The notes: generated by a model not told the origin, from the letters alone. Shown: positions 1 through 7,113, counted from the first letter of the stretch. The stretch: DNA of 7,505 nt from Pseudomonadales bacterium (GCA_031277435.1 JAITMI010000156.1:1-7505), one strand, 5' to 3'. A program made the numbers and translations.

Positions 1-599
1 GTGCCGGGCTGGCCCACCATCAAGACGCCGCGCGGAATACGGCCACCGAGGCGCTGGAATTTGTCGGGTTCGCGCAGAAAGTCCACCAATTCCTTGACGT
101 CTTCCTTGGCCTCATCGACACCGGCGACATCGGCGAAGGTCACCTTCACCTGATCTTCGCTCAGCATCTTGGCCTTGCTCTTGCCAAAGGCCATCGGGCC
201 GCCCTTGCCGCCCACGCCGCCGCCCTGCATTTGGCGCATGAACAACATGAACACCACAATGATGATGAGAAGCGGGAGCATGGAGAGCAAAATCTGCATC
301 CATATGCTCTGCTGCTCAGGCGCGCTGTTTTTGACGTCGACATTGTTCGTCAACAAGTCGTCCATCAGCTTGGGGTCGTAGGTATAGGGGGAGAGGACGG
401 TGGAAAAGGTCTGGTTGTTGATCCGGTGACCAGTGAGGTTCCAGCCGCTGACCGTCACGTCTCTGATCTGCCCGGCCTGCACCTCGCGGATGAAGTCGGA
501 ATATATCATCTCATTGGAATTGGCAGGCTGGCTGAAATTCTGGAAAACGGTCAACAGTACGGCGGCAATGACCAGCCATAACAGGAGATTTTTTATCAT
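1..599 (-). CDS. ftsH: FtsH ATP-dependent zinc metalloprotease, N-terminal third (truncated by window edge)
   Basis: FtsH is the inner-membrane AAA+ protease that degrades misfolded membrane proteins and some soluble regulators. The reading frame is open from the ATG at 599-597 to the window edge, giving 199 codons of a family about 640 residues long. It starts MIKNLLLWLVIAAVLLTVFQ, very close to the E. coli start. TM1 spans about residues 4-20, the periplasmic domain about 25-98 (contains DPKLMDDLLTNNV), and TM2 about 100-120 (starts WMQILLSMLPLLIII). After TM2 come MRQMQGGG, a Gly-rich linker, the FGKSKAKML box, VTFADVAGVDEAKE, and LVDFLREPDKFQRLGGRIPRGVLMVGQPG. The last residues are the start of Walker A, so the AAA, SRH and HEXXH parts lie outside the window. 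Q197 replaces the usual second-position Pro of GPPGTGKT. A GAGGAT stretch about 15 bases upstream is the nearest Shine-Dalgarno-like sequence. The gene is divergent from yhbY. Identification is very secure. Confidence 0.97.
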   Translation of the reverse strand, partial: MIKNLLLWLVIAAVLLTVFQNFSQPANSNEMIYSDFIREVQAGQIRDVTVSGWNLTGHRINNQTFSTVLSPYTYDPKLMDDLLTNNVDVKNSAPEQQSIWMQILLSMLPLLIIIVVFMLFMRQMQGGGVGGKGGPMAFGKSKAKMLSEDQVKVTFADVAGVDEAKEDVKELVDFLREPDKFQRLGGRIPRGVLMVGQPG

Positions 600-622
600 A
601 TCGTTCAAGTGCGTATCCTCAC

Positions 623-636
623 CGGCGGCGCCGCCG
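623..636. repeat. 14-base perfect GC palindrome in the ftsH leader
   Basis: CGGCGGCGCCGCCG is its own reverse complement. In the ftsH mRNA it could fold as a 5-bp GC stem with a GCGC loop, ending just 5' of the GAGGAT ribosome-binding candidate (about 615-620). It could modulate ftsH translation or be a DNA-binding site, but it may also be a chance product of GC-rich sequence. The function is inference only. Confidence 0.4.
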
Positions 637-802
637 CCCTCTCACCGCCTGCGCTATGTCCATTGTGCGCGCGGCGCAATGCCGCATTCTGGCACGAAAA
701 ACGCTCCGATCCTACCAGCGGCTGATCGCGGTGATATTGGGCGCCCGCCCGCGATTACAAGCCGATCCCTTGAGTGATAGACGCGGAGAGGAATAGAGAG
801 GG

Positions 803-811
803 TGATAGAAT
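803..811 (+). promoter_or_regulatory. candidate extended -10 promoter of yhbY
   Basis: TGATAGAAT combines an upstream TG with a hexamer (TAGAAT) that matches TATAAT at five of six positions, as in extended -10 promoters. No good -35 element sits 16-18 bases upstream. Initiation near 818 would give a leader of about 25 bases before the yhbY ATG at 843. Called by eye only. Confidence 0.35.
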
Positions 812-827
812 CGCCGTTTTTCGCCCC

Positions 828-831
828 AGGA
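828..831 (+). promoter_or_regulatory. Shine-Dalgarno sequence of yhbY
   Basis: AGGA lies 11 bases before the ATG at 843 and supports that start. The frame stays open upstream to a GTG at 774, but the 843 start gives the N-terminal length usual for YhbY. Confidence 0.5.
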
Positions 832-842
832 CTCCCAGCATA

Positions 843-1157
843 ATGCGCAGCGCCAATATTCTCCGCCGCAAATACCGCGCCATCGGCCACAAACTGCAAC
901 CCGTCGTCATCGTCAAGGAACTGTCGGACACGGTACTGGCCGAAATCGAACGCGCCCTGGATGATCATGAGCTGATCAAGGTGCGCGTACTGGCGGAGGA
1001 CCGCGAGGCCAAGATGGCCTTGATCGACGCAATTTGCCAAGCCACCAGCGCCGAGCTGATTCAGGTAGCGGGCCATGTGGCGCTGCTACTGCGCAAGGCG
1101 CTCAAGGTGAAGCCGCAGTTGTCGAATTTGCAGCGGCATAAGGTGTCGGTGGACTGA
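843..1157 (+). CDS. yhbY: YhbY-family CRM-domain RNA-binding protein (ribosome assembly)
   Basis: This is a 104-residue protein in the size range of YhbY (E. coli 97 residues), a single CRM domain that associates with pre-50S ribosomal particles. Family-typical segments are the N-terminal helix ending in GHKLQPVV (residues 15-22), VLAEIERALDDHELIKVRV (31-49), an EDREAK turn (52-57), and the ATSAELIQVAGHVALLLRK strand region (67-85). The ATG at 843 is preferred over the upstream in-frame GTG at 774 because it reproduces the family's N-terminal length and has AGGA 11 bases upstream. Oddity: where family members carry a GxxG loop (E. coli GSNG), this protein reads VVIVKELSDTVLAEI, so both glycines are absent and about two residues are deleted. 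The C-terminal tail is basic (KALKVKPQLSNLQRHK). Divergent from ftsH and convergent with the efflux operon. Family identity is secure; retained RNA binding is uncertain. Confidence 0.92.
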   Translation: MRSANILRRKYRAIGHKLQPVVIVKELSDTVLAEIERALDDHELIKVRVLAEDREAKMALIDAICQATSAELIQVAGHVALLLRKALKVKPQLSNLQRHKVSVD

Positions 1158-1229
1158 GAAACGCTAGCCTCTGTTGCCGGACAAATACCGTCATATCGAA
1201 GCCTGAGAGAAAAGCTAACCACGCCTAGC

Positions 1230-1538
1230 CTATTCCTGCTTCGCATCCGAAAAACGCCCCAGATTACGTACCGGTTGTTCCCAATAAACGCCGTCGCCGC
1301 CGATGGTTTCGCTGATGTGGGTGAGGATGTGGTTTACCGTGTGCGCGGGTACGATCAACTCCACTTGCAGGCGTTTGCGTTGGCCGCTTACTTGTTCGGC
1401 GATGCTCATGTGGCCGCCTTCGCCGTGGCCGGAAACTTGGTGGGTGGTGAAGCCGTTGACCTCGGGCAATTCCAAGAGGCAATCCGTCAGGTCTTCCTCA
1501 AGTTCGGGCGCGATGGTGAGAACCAATAATGTAAGCAT
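1230..1538 (-). CDS. DUF3240 (PII-like) protein, fourth gene of the metal-efflux operon
   Basis: A 102-residue cytosolic protein with no signal peptide or membrane segment. It matches my memory of DUF3240, small proteins often encoded next to CzcA/CusA-type pumps and regarded as relatives of PII/CutA-like ferredoxin folds. Visible features are a first strand, MLTLLVLTIAPELEEDLTDC (1-20), then GFTTHQVSGHGEGGHMS (29-45), EQVSGQRKRLQVELIVP (48-64), a helix with HTVNHILTH (66-74), and the end GVYWEQPVRNLGRF (83-96). Two histidine clusters stand out: H33/H38/H43 in what would be the loop region, and H66/H70/H74 spaced i, i+4, i+8 on one helix face. The ATG at 1538-1536 is 10 bases past the czcA stop. 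Only a weak GAGAT precedes it, so translation may depend on coupling. A likely role is sensing metal or modulating the pump, which is inference. The family assignment is from recalled motifs, not a search. Confidence 0.8.
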   Translation of the reverse strand: MLTLLVLTIAPELEEDLTDCLLELPEVNGFTTHQVSGHGEGGHMSIAEQVSGQRKRLQVELIVPAHTVNHILTHISETIGGDGVYWEQPVRNLGRFSDAKQE

Positions 1539-1548
1539 GGCGGCTATC

Positions 1549-4500
1549 TCAGTTGGTGTGCGGGTGACGGTGAAAATGCCGGTAGATCAGCGGCATCAAA
1601 AACAGCGTGAGCAAGGTGGAGCTGATGAGCCCGCCTACCACCACGATGGCGAGCGGTTTTTGAATTTCCGATCCAGGGCCGGTAGCGAGCAACAGCGGCA
1701 CCAGGCCCAGCGCGCAGATGCTGGCCGTCATCATGACCGGGCGCAAGCGGCGCAGCGCGCCTTCGAACACCACTTTGTTGATGTCGTGCCCCTTGGCTAA
1801 AAGATGATTGAAATGCGACAGCAGCACCACGCCGTTGAGCACCGCGATGCCCAATAGCGCGATGAAGCCTACCGAAGCCGGCACCGACAAAAACTCGCCA
1901 GTGAGCCAGAGCGCGATCAGGCCGCCGGTGAGCGCGAAGGGAATCATCGACAGCACGATCAAGGTCTGTTTTATGGACCTGAACGTCAAGAACAGAATGA
2001 ACGCGATCAACAGCAAGGCCACCGGCACCACCAGCGCCAGCCGCGCGGCGGCGCGCTGCTGGTTTTCAAATTCGCCGCCCCATTCCAGGGTGTAGCCGTT
2101 TTCCATGTCGAGTTGCTGCGCCACTGCTTGGCGCGCTTCCTCCACGAAACCTACCAGGTCGCGGCCTTCGACGTTGGTGCGCACCACGGCGAAGCGGCGC
2201 CCCGCCTCGCGCGAGATTTGTACCGGGCCTTCCACACGGGCGATGTTGGCCACTTCCGCCATCGGCGTGTAGCTGCCATCGGGCAAGGTGATGAGATTTT
2301 GCCGCAGCGCGATTTCGCCATCACCCACCAAGGGTTTGTAGCGCAGCATCAAGGGCACGCGCGCGCTGCCTTGAATTACGGTGCCGACGCGCAGGCCCTC
2401 GATTTCGGCGCGCAGTTGCGTTTGCAGCGTGTCGGCGTCGAGCCCGAGTTCACCAGCGCGCAGACGGTTCACTTCCACTTGCAGATATTGCGCGCCTTCG
2501 TTGATGGTGGCGATGGTGTCGATGCTGCCCGGCACTTGATCGACGATGGCGGCGATGTCGTTGGCGTAGCGGTTGAGCAGGTTCAAATCGGTGCCGAAAA
2601 TCTTGATCGCCACGTCGCCGCGCGAGCCGGTGAGCATTTCCGACACGCGCATGTCGATGGGCTGCGTGAAGGCAAAGTTGATGCCGGGAAAACCGCTTAA
2701 TATCGCCCGCAAACGGTCTTCCAGCGCCGCCTTATCCGGCATATCCCATTCGTCGCGCGGCTTGAGGCGCAAGAACATATCGGTTTCGTTGAGGCCCATC
2801 GGGTCCATGCCGATTTCGTCCGAGCCAAGACGCGACACCGTGCGCACCACTTCCGGCGCGCCGGCGATGATGGCTTCTTCCACCAGTTGCGTCTGGCGCG
2901 TGCTGCTGCGCAGGTTGATCGAGGGAATGCTTTCCAGTTGCACCAGGATGTCGCCTTCGTCCATGGTCGGCATGAAGGTTTTGCCCACGAAGGGATAGAG
3001 CACCACGGTGAGCACCAGCAAGGCGCCAGCGCCCGCCAATAAGGGCATGGGATTACGCAAGGTGCCGCGCAAGAGCGGCGTATACAGCGCGGTGAGTTTG
3101 CGGCTGAGCCAGGGATCGACGTGCGCGTCGGCTCTGAGCGCCATTGAGGCCACTACTGGAACGAACGTCAGTGATAACAGCAAGGAGCCGGCCAGCGCGA
3201 ACACGATGGTGAGCGTCACCGGGCGGAACAATTTGCCTTCCAGCCCTTCGAGCGAGAGCAGCGGCAAAAACACGATCATGATGATGAAAATACCGGAAGC
3301 CACCGGCACCGCCACATCCTTCGCCGCGCGAAATACCAAGTGCAAAGGCGACAGCGGTGAGCGCCGTTCTTGCGCGTGCGCCATCGTGGACACCACGTTT
3401 TCCACGATTACGATCGAGGAATCCACCAGCATACCGATGGCGATCACCAGGCCGCCGAGGCTCATCAAGTTGGCGCTCATGCCAAACACGATCATCAGCA
3501 CGAAGGTGAAGAGCGCCGACAAAGGCAGCACCACCGCCACGGTGAGCGCGGCGCGCACGTTGCCCAAAAACAGGATGAGCAAGGCCACTACTAATATCAC
3601 CGCTTCAATCAGGGCGCGCGCCACCGTCTTCACCGCGCCGTTTACGAGATCGCTGCGATCATAGAACACATTGATCGTGGTGCCGTCGGGCAAGGTTGGC
3701 TGCAATTCATCCAGCTTGGCGCGCACGTCTTTTATCACGTCGTTGGCGTTGATGCCGCGCAGGCCAATCACCAGCCCTTCCACTACTTCTTCCTTGCCGT
3801 CGGCGGTAACGGCGCCATAGCGTTCCAATTCGCCGAGCCGCACTTCGGCGAGTTCTGACAAAGGCAACAGTACCCCAGCGCCATTGCGCACTTGAATGCG
3901 GCCAAGGTCCTCGACGTTCAGCACCGCGCCAGTCACCCGCACCAGAATCGCTTCCTCGCCCTGGTCGAGACGGCCAGCGCCGTCGTTGCGATTATTCAGC
4001 TCCAAGGCTTGCACCAAATCGTCGTGGGTGAAGCCGAGCAAGGTCATGCGTTCACGCTGCGGTTTCACTTCAAAGGTGCGCACGAAACCGCCGAGCGAGT
4101 TGACGTCGGCCACGCCCGGCACGGTGCGCAGCGCGGGGCGGATGGTCCAGTCCAACAAAAATCGCCGTTCTTCCAGCGACATGGACGGGTTATCGATGGT
4201 GAACATGAACATGTCGCTGAGCGGCGTGCTCAAGGGCGCCAGACCGCCGCTGATGGTGCCGGGCAAGTCGCCCCAGATATTATTGAGACGTTCGGTCACT
4301 TGCTGCCGCGCCCAATAAATATCGGTGCCTTCCTCAAAATCGAGCGTGATGGAACTGAGCGCGTACTTGGAAATCGAGCGCAGGATCGTTTGGTCAGGAA
4401 TGCCGAGCAGTTCCACTTCCACCGGGTTGGTGATGAGCGTTTCCACTTCCTCCGGCGTCATGCCCGGCGATTTGATGATGAGCTTGACCTGCGTGGGTGA

Positions 4501-4629
4501 AATATCAGGATAAGCGTCGATCGGCAGATTCAGCATCGCCACGCTGCCGATGCCGAGCAGCATCAGGATCATCAGCGCGCTCAGCAAGCGTTGACTGAGC
4601 GCAAATTGAATGAATGGTCCAAGCATCAT
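1549..4629 (-). CDS. czcA: CzcA-type heavy-metal efflux RND pump (HME-RND inner-membrane subunit)
   Basis: A proton-driven RND transporter, 1026 residues, near the family's usual 1040-1060. Order: TM1 (about 12-33), first porter domain with LPIDAYPDISPTQVKL (35-50) and the ARQQVTERL helix (107-115), TM2-TM6 (about 338-495), TM7 (528-547), second porter domain, TM8-TM12 (about 865-1015). The TM4 motif is AIGMLVDSSIVIVEN (397-411). D403 and E410 match the CzcA relay residues D408 and E415, but A397 stands where CzcA has the DFG aspartate. Other family marks are LEGLEGKLFRP (460-470), TFMPTMDEGDI (551-561) and QPIDMRVSEMLTGSRGDVAIK (656-676). The end is His-rich (HFHRHPHTN). The czcB stop TGA lies inside ATGATG at 4629-4624. 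GGGAGG is only 3 bases from the first ATG but 6 from the second, so synthesis may start at 4626 (1025 residues). Family very secure; metal specificity open. Confidence 0.95.
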   Translation of the reverse strand: MMLGPFIQFALSQRLLSALMILMLLGIGSVAMLNLPIDAYPDISPTQVKLIIKSPGMTPEEVETLITNPVEVELLGIPDQTILRSISKYALSSITLDFEEGTDIYWARQQVTERLNNIWGDLPGTISGGLAPLSTPLSDMFMFTIDNPSMSLEERRFLLDWTIRPALRTVPGVADVNSLGGFVRTFEVKPQRERMTLLGFTHDDLVQALELNNRNDGAGRLDQGEEAILVRVTGAVLNVEDLGRIQVRNGAGVLLPLSELAEVRLGELERYGAVTADGKEEVVEGLVIGLRGINANDVIKDVRAKLDELQPTLPDGTTINVFYDRSDLVNGAVKTVARALIEAVILVVALLILFLGNVRAALTVAVVLPLSALFTFVLMIVFGMSANLMSLGGLVIAIGMLVDSSIVIVENVVSTMAHAQERRSPLSPLHLVFRAAKDVAVPVASGIFIIMIVFLPLLSLEGLEGKLFRPVTLTIVFALAGSLLLSLTFVPVVASMALRADAHVDPWLSRKLTALYTPLLRGTLRNPMPLLAGAGALLVLTVVLYPFVGKTFMPTMDEGDILVQLESIPSINLRSSTRQTQLVEEAIIAGAPEVVRTVSRLGSDEIGMDPMGLNETDMFLRLKPRDEWDMPDKAALEDRLRAILSGFPGINFAFTQPIDMRVSEMLTGSRGDVAIKIFGTDLNLLNRYANDIAAIVDQVPGSIDTIATINEGAQYLQVEVNRLRAGELGLDADTLQTQLRAEIEGLRVGTVIQGSARVPLMLRYKPLVGDGEIALRQNLITLPDGSYTPMAEVANIARVEGPVQISREAGRRFAVVRTNVEGRDLVGFVEEARQAVAQQLDMENGYTLEWGGEFENQQRAAARLALVVPVALLLIAFILFLTFRSIKQTLIVLSMIPFALTGGLIALWLTGEFLSVPASVGFIALLGIAVLNGVVLLSHFNHLLAKGHDINKVVFEGALRRLRPVMMTASICALGLVPLLLATGPGSEIQKPLAIVVVGGLISSTLLTLFLMPLIYRHFHRHPHTN

Positions 4630-5711
4630 TCGCCTCCCAGGCCCAAGGTCATGCCCTTGAGCAGCGCCGCGCCGCGCACGATTACTTGTTCGTCACCGTT
4701 GACGCCCTCGCGCGCCAGATAATCGGCGCCGAGCGGTAACAGATTCAGCGTGCGGCTTTCGATGCCGTTGGCGCCGCGCACGAATACTTCGGTGCTGCCG
4801 CCGTTGTGTACCACCGCGTCGGCGGGAATGCGCCAGCCGCCGCCATTGGGCCTCAGCAGCAAGGGCACGATCTGGCCGGGGCGCAGCGCGGCTTCGCCGG
4901 CAAATTCGGCGCGGATTCTCAGCGTTTGCGTGCGCGGATCAAGCTGATGATCAAGCTGCCGCAGTATGAGCGGCGTATCGATGCCAGCCACGCTCAGGCT
5001 TTGATCTTCTTCCAAGGCCGTCGCCAGCATGGCCGGCAAGTCGGCTTCGATCCACAAGCGCGCCGCGCTCAACTCCACCACCCGCTGCGCCGTGTTCACC
5101 GCTTCACCCACGATGGCCTGCACCCGGCCCACCACGCCCGCCACCGGCGCGCGCAAAATATACAGCCCAAGTTCCGGCGAACTGGAGGTGAAGCTCGCGC
5201 GCATTTGCGCGTCGATGCCGGCCAGCGTCATTTGTTCGCTCAAGGCATCGGCGGCGGCGCGCGCGGCTTGATAGTCGCGTTCGGTCTGCTGCATACGCTG
5301 CGCGGCGATCACGCCATCGTTCAAGAGTTGTTGATCGCGCGTTCTAGCGGCGCTGGCTTGTTGCAAAGCGGCGTTCGCTTGCAACCATTGCTGTTGCAGG
5401 CTCAAGACTTCGGAACTGCGCAAGAGGCCCAAAATCGCGCCCGCTTCGACTTGCTCCCCCGGCGCTACGCGCCATTCTTCCACCACGCCGGAAAAGCGCG
5501 TTACTACCGCATCCGGCTGCAAGGGCGAGCTCATCACGCGCGCCGATACCGTGGTGCCATTGGTGGCGGCCACTGGCTGCACGCGCTCGAACACCAGGCC
5601 CAGACGGTTCACCGTGGCCTGATCCGGATTGCTCAGTACCTGAGCGGCCCAAGCGCTCTGACACAAGAGACCACACAACAGCAACGACAAGGGGAAAGTC
5701 CGGCTTTTCAT
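4626..5711 (-). CDS. czcB: CzcB-type periplasmic adaptor (RND membrane fusion protein)
   Basis: The adaptor joins the inner-membrane pump to the outer-membrane channel. The 361-residue protein starts with a Sec signal peptide, MKSRTFPLSLLLCGLLCQSA, with likely cleavage after AWA at residue 22. The Leu-rich stretch has Cys13 and Cys17 but no good lipobox. The first lipoyl half is about 64-100 (VVTRFSGVVEEWRVAPGEQV), the alpha-hairpin about 101-165 (Gln/Ala rich), the second lipoyl half about 183-215 (LYILRAPVAGVVGRV), then a beta-barrel to about 285 with the family motif LRPGQIVPLLLRP (276-288), then a membrane-proximal domain with RIPADAVV (294-301). I see no His-rich or Met-rich N-terminal metal-binding extension. 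The ATG at 5711 is chosen over an in-frame ATG at 5729 because GAGGAG lies 5 bases upstream and the signal peptide begins there. It overlaps czcC and czcA by ATGA at each end. Confidence 0.93.
   Translation of the reverse strand: MKSRTFPLSLLLCGLLCQSAWAAQVLSNPDQATVNRLGLVFERVQPVAATNGTTVSARVMSSPLQPDAVVTRFSGVVEEWRVAPGEQVEAGAILGLLRSSEVLSLQQQWLQANAALQQASAARTRDQQLLNDGVIAAQRMQQTERDYQAARAAADALSEQMTLAGIDAQMRASFTSSSPELGLYILRAPVAGVVGRVQAIVGEAVNTAQRVVELSAARLWIEADLPAMLATALEEDQSLSVAGIDTPLILRQLDHQLDPRTQTLRIRAEFAGEAALRPGQIVPLLLRPNGGGWRIPADAVVHNGGSTEVFVRGANGIESRTLNLLPLGADYLAREGVNGDEQVIVRGAALLKGMTLGLGGE
4633..4638 (-). promoter_or_regulatory. Shine-Dalgarno sequence of czcA
   Basis: GGGAGG lies within the last codons of czcB, 3 bases before the first and 6 bases before the second of two tandem ATG codons. 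The spacing favours the second ATG (4626-4624). Confidence 0.7.
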
Positions 5712-6976
5712 GGCAACTCCTCGATCCAAGGATCTCCGATCAAATGGTTGTAATCGCTGATGAACCGCTGCCGCTGCAAGCGCAGGGTCGTGAGCATTTG
5801 GCGCGCGGTGGTCAAATCCTGTACCGCGCTCACTACCTGCGTCGCGGTCAGTTCGCCCAGCGCGAACGCGTTTTGCGCCATCGTGTAACGCTGTTCCGCC
5901 AGCGTGGCTTGTTCCTCGGCCAAGGGCAGTTGCTGTTCGACGGTGTAAAGAGAATGTTCGGCTTCATGCAGTAAACGCTGCAATTCGATGCGATTCTGGC
6001 GCAGCGCCACTTCCGCGTTTACCTGATCGCGGCGGGCATTGCTGGTGGCGCTGTTGACTATATTGCCGCCGCCGATCGGCACGCTGATCGACAACATCAC
6101 GCTGTCGTTGCTGTTCTGCAAACGGTCGCCGCGCTCGCTGTGCGTGCCGATGCTGAGCTGTGGATTGCCTTTGTTGACCTGCAAGGCTTGCTGCACCTTG
6201 TCGCGCGCCAGCGTGACTTCGGAAGTCATGTAGCGCAATAAGGGATGCGTATCTGGCGGGTCTTCCTCAGGGCTGCGTTCTTCCGGCGGCAGCGAGGCGG
6301 GGCGGCGGTCGAGGCCGGTTAAAATCTGGAAAGTACGTTCTGAATCTACCATGAAGGCTTCAGCGTCGAGCACTTTCTGTTGCTGCGCCAAGAGCAGATT
6401 GCGTGTTTGCAAGGTATCGAGCTGCGCCAGACTGCCCGCCTCGAACAAGCGCTGGGTAACGCGGTCCAATTCCTCGGCGTTGGCGGCGGCCTGCCGCTCC
6501 AAGGCCAGTTGCGCTTCGGCGCTTTCGAGATCATTCAGCGCGGTGCGCAAAAAGCCCGCGAGACTCCAGTTCAAATAGGTGGACCACTGCGCTACTTGTT
6601 CTTCGTAGTGCGCGCCCAAGGCTTGCGCGTCGCGCCGCTCACCCAGCCGCCAGAGCGGCAGATTCACGCTGAAATCCTGCTGCCGGAGCCCCAGGTTATC
6701 GCGCCAGCGGTCATCGACGATGCTATAGCTCAAACTGGGACGAGCGGCCAAAAACCTGCCGCCAGCGGCGGCGTAATCGCTGGCCTGCTGTGCGCGCACC
6801 GGCGTTTCCAGCGCCTGTGGCGCCTGTTGCAGGGCCGCGTCCAGCATGGTGGCGAAATCAAGCCCTTCTACTTCAGTCAAGGGCGCATGATCCAACTGCG
6901 CCAGCGCCGCTTGCGCCCATAAAGCGCCACTCAAGAGCAGAGCTATCGCTTGCGGGATTTTTCTTGTATGTCTCAT
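5708..6976 (-). CDS. czcC: CzcC-type outer-membrane efflux channel (TolC/OEP family)
   Basis: This is the outer-membrane channel of the tripartite exporter. From the ATG at 6976-6974 it encodes 422 residues, in the usual CzcC range. The signal peptide is MRHTRKIPQAIALLLSGALW followed by AQAALAQ, with likely cleavage after ALA (residue 26) and no lipobox cysteine. Two OEP repeats are visible. The first (about 38-225) has a beta stretch, DFSVNLPLWRLGERRDAQA, and a long helix ending RLFEAGSLAQLDTLQTRNLL. The second (about 244-415) has SVMLSISVPIGGGN (292-305) and QRYTMAQNAFALGELTATQVVSA (362-384), the typical family helix with its GE(L/I) motif. The frame is open upstream to 7150, but that would put 58 unlikely residues before a clean signal peptide. 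No strong Shine-Dalgarno is seen (AAGG is only 1 base away). First gene of the operon; its stop overlaps the czcB start by ATGA. Confidence 0.92.
   Translation of the reverse strand: MRHTRKIPQAIALLLSGALWAQAALAQLDHAPLTEVEGLDFATMLDAALQQAPQALETPVRAQQASDYAAAGGRFLAARPSLSYSIVDDRWRDNLGLRQQDFSVNLPLWRLGERRDAQALGAHYEEQVAQWSTYLNWSLAGFLRTALNDLESAEAQLALERQAAANAEELDRVTQRLFEAGSLAQLDTLQTRNLLLAQQQKVLDAEAFMVDSERTFQILTGLDRRPASLPPEERSPEEDPPDTHPLLRYMTSEVTLARDKVQQALQVNKGNPQLSIGTHSERGDRLQNSNDSVMLSISVPIGGGNIVNSATSNARRDQVNAEVALRQNRIELQRLLHEAEHSLYTVEQQLPLAEEQATLAEQRYTMAQNAFALGELTATQVVSAVQDLTTARQMLTTLRLQRQRFISDYNHLIGDPWIEELP
5717..5722 (-). promoter_or_regulatory. Shine-Dalgarno sequence of czcB
   Basis: GAGGAG lies 5 bases before the ATG at 5711 and inside the 3' end of czcC. 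It fixes the czcB start against the upstream in-frame ATG at 5729. Confidence 0.75.
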
Positions 6977-7011
6977 GCCTTGCGACTCGCGTGGTAGGAC
7001 GATGGCGCGAG

Positions 7012-7044
7012 AGTTTAGGAGCGCAGGACTGAAAATTTTGTCAA
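7012..7044 (-). promoter_or_regulatory. candidate promoter of the czcCBA-DUF3240 operon
   Basis: On the minus strand a perfect TTGACA (7044-7039) is followed, after a 21-base spacer, by TAAACT (7017-7012), about 35 bases upstream of the czcC ATG. The spacer is longer than the usual 17. Metal-responsive MerR-type promoters use 19-20 bases, but I see no clear dyad of that class in the spacer. The spacer start does hold an AAAATTTT core. This is the only consensus-like -35 in the region. Low confidence. Confidence 0.3.
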
Positions 7045-7113
7045 AGAAAGCTGAGGGGGAAGTCGAATCCCAGCGAAATCCAATTTCTTGCATGTTTTCC
7101 ATGATGCTATCCC

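Noticed and set aside
654..1076. Minus-strand open frame (140 codons) overlapping yhbY
   Set aside because: It is antisense to a recognised family member and shows no similarity to RlmE or any known protein; the S-adenosylmethionine-binding motif of RlmE is absent.
1158..1229. Possible terminator in the convergent spacer (GCTA/TAGC followed by TTTT on the minus strand)
   Set aside because: The stem is only 4 bp and overlaps the DUF3240 stop codon; too weak to call. No hairpin with a T-run was found for yhbY either.
3008..3664. Plus-strand open frame (218 codons) opposite czcA
   Set aside because: Its Ser/Thr/Ala-rich, low-complexity translation has no domain and no ribosome-binding site; it mirrors the transmembrane codons of the pump on the other strand.
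4806..5753. Long plus-strand open frame (315 codons) opposite czcB
   Set aside because: It lies wholly antisense to a clear adaptor gene, is rich in Arg, His, Gln and Ala as expected of a shadow frame in GC-rich DNA, and has no recognisable domain.
7021..7075. tRNA-like fragments (GACTGAAAA and GTCGAATCCC)
   Set aside because: The bases flanking GTCGAAT do not pair into a T-arm, there is no acceptor stem or D-arm at the right distance, and no CCA end. The resemblance is by chance.
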